This document shows, one piece after another, positions 5,959 through 6,131 of a stretch of DNA of 6,131 nt. This DNA is from an uncultured Odoribacter sp. GTDB taxonomy: Bacteria; Bacteroidota; Bacteroidia; Bacteroidales; Marinifilaceae. Made by a program: the position numbers and the translations under genes. How positions within the stretch are numbered: position 1 is the stretch's first letter; each line of letters begins with the position of its first letter. The stretch covers positions 1-6,131 of the forward strand of contig URJC01000156.1 in NCBI GenBank assembly GCA_900548135.1, given 5' to 3'. The notes below the pieces were generated by a model. That model saw nothing but the letters and a program-made list of their open reading frames with translations. It made no database searches and was not told the DNA's origin.

Positions 5959-6131
5959 TTAATAAGCTTTTGCAATCAGCCCCCGCCGGTGTGAAGGTTT
6001 GCCGGTCACCATATCTTTTCCTTCTTCCTCTGTGCTATCAAAGGGAATACAACGGATTGTAGCTTTCGTGTCAGCCTTGATTTTTTCTTCCGTCTCACAA
6101 GTACCATCCCAATAACAAAGGAAAAACCCGC
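5959..6131 (-). CDS. proS: Prolyl-tRNA synthetase, archaeal/eukaryotic type, C-terminal end
   Basis: The last 56 residues and the TAA stop (5961-5959) are present; the rest lies beyond the window. The segment reads [16 protein letters not shown], then [10 protein letters not shown], and ends [15 protein letters not shown]. This is the C-terminal domain of the shorter archaeal-type ProRS, with the characteristic terminal tyrosine after the anticodon-binding domain. The enzyme charges tRNA-Pro with proline in the cytoplasm. This form of ProRS is standard in Bacteroidetes, so it supports the taxonomic call and gives no sign of transfer. Three cysteines are visible in the segment; a metal site cannot be judged from this fragment. 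The likely terminator is at 5792-5820. Confidence 0.9.
   Translation of the reverse strand, partial: GFFLCYWDGTCETEEKIKADTKATIRCIPFDSTEEEGKDMVTGKPSHRRGLIAKAY

Noticed and set aside
1..6131. CRISPR arrays, tRNA or rRNA genes, insertion sequences, phage or defence genes
   Set aside because: No regular spacer-repeat array, tRNA-like fold, transposase ORF with terminal repeats or defence-gene domain was seen on either strand.

Overview
All protein-coding genes in this window lie on the minus strand, so the biology reads from right to left. The window looks like a chromosomal segment of an anaerobic Bacteroidales bacterium. Reasons: an archaeal-type prolyl-tRNA synthetase tail, a TonB-dependent receptor with an N-terminal carboxypeptidase-regulatory-like domain, a lipoprotein with a Bacteroidetes-style acidic stretch after the lipobox cysteine, a small rubredoxin, AT-rich spacers with few Shine-Dalgarno sequences, and promoter boxes of the Bacteroides TAnnTTTG type. 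Family or genus cannot be fixed from sequence reading alone; an Odoribacteraceae-like gut anaerobe is only a guess.

Layout in the direction of transcription. (1) 6131-5959: the last 56 codons of proS. (2) 5958-5600: a 359-base spacer with the probable proS terminator (5792-5820), an isolated TAnnTTTG box inside a long inverted repeat (5855-5902), and a 12 to 13-base-period array of TGAAAT-like motifs (5652-5732) just ahead of the next gene. (3) 5599-2786: a 937-residue TonB-dependent outer-membrane receptor. (4) 2743-1247: a 498-residue surface lipoprotein, probably a right-handed beta-helix, cotranscribed with the receptor. (5) 1246-832: a 415-base spacer with the operon terminator (1161-1183), then an orphan promoter-terminator unit (about 1137-994) carrying two 11-base direct repeats that resemble a Pho box. 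(6) 831-667: rubredoxin. (7) 666-401: spacer with the rubredoxin terminator and a good promoter for the next gene. (8) 400-1: the N-terminal 133 residues of a PstS-like periplasmic binding protein, cut by the window edge.

Working together: the receptor and lipoprotein form a two-gene outer-membrane module. It resembles a SusC/SusD pair in layout, but the lipoprotein is not SusD and the receptor is not a canonical SusC. The substrate cannot be read from sequence. The PstS-like gene and the Pho-box-like repeats hint at phosphate control in the neighbourhood, but the repeats are not directly upstream of either. Rubredoxin is a separate redox gene.

The most interesting material is in the two long spacers. 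Each contains a promoter-like box followed about 90 bases later by a strong intrinsic terminator, with no credible minus-strand ORF between them. They are candidates for small RNAs or attenuated leaders.
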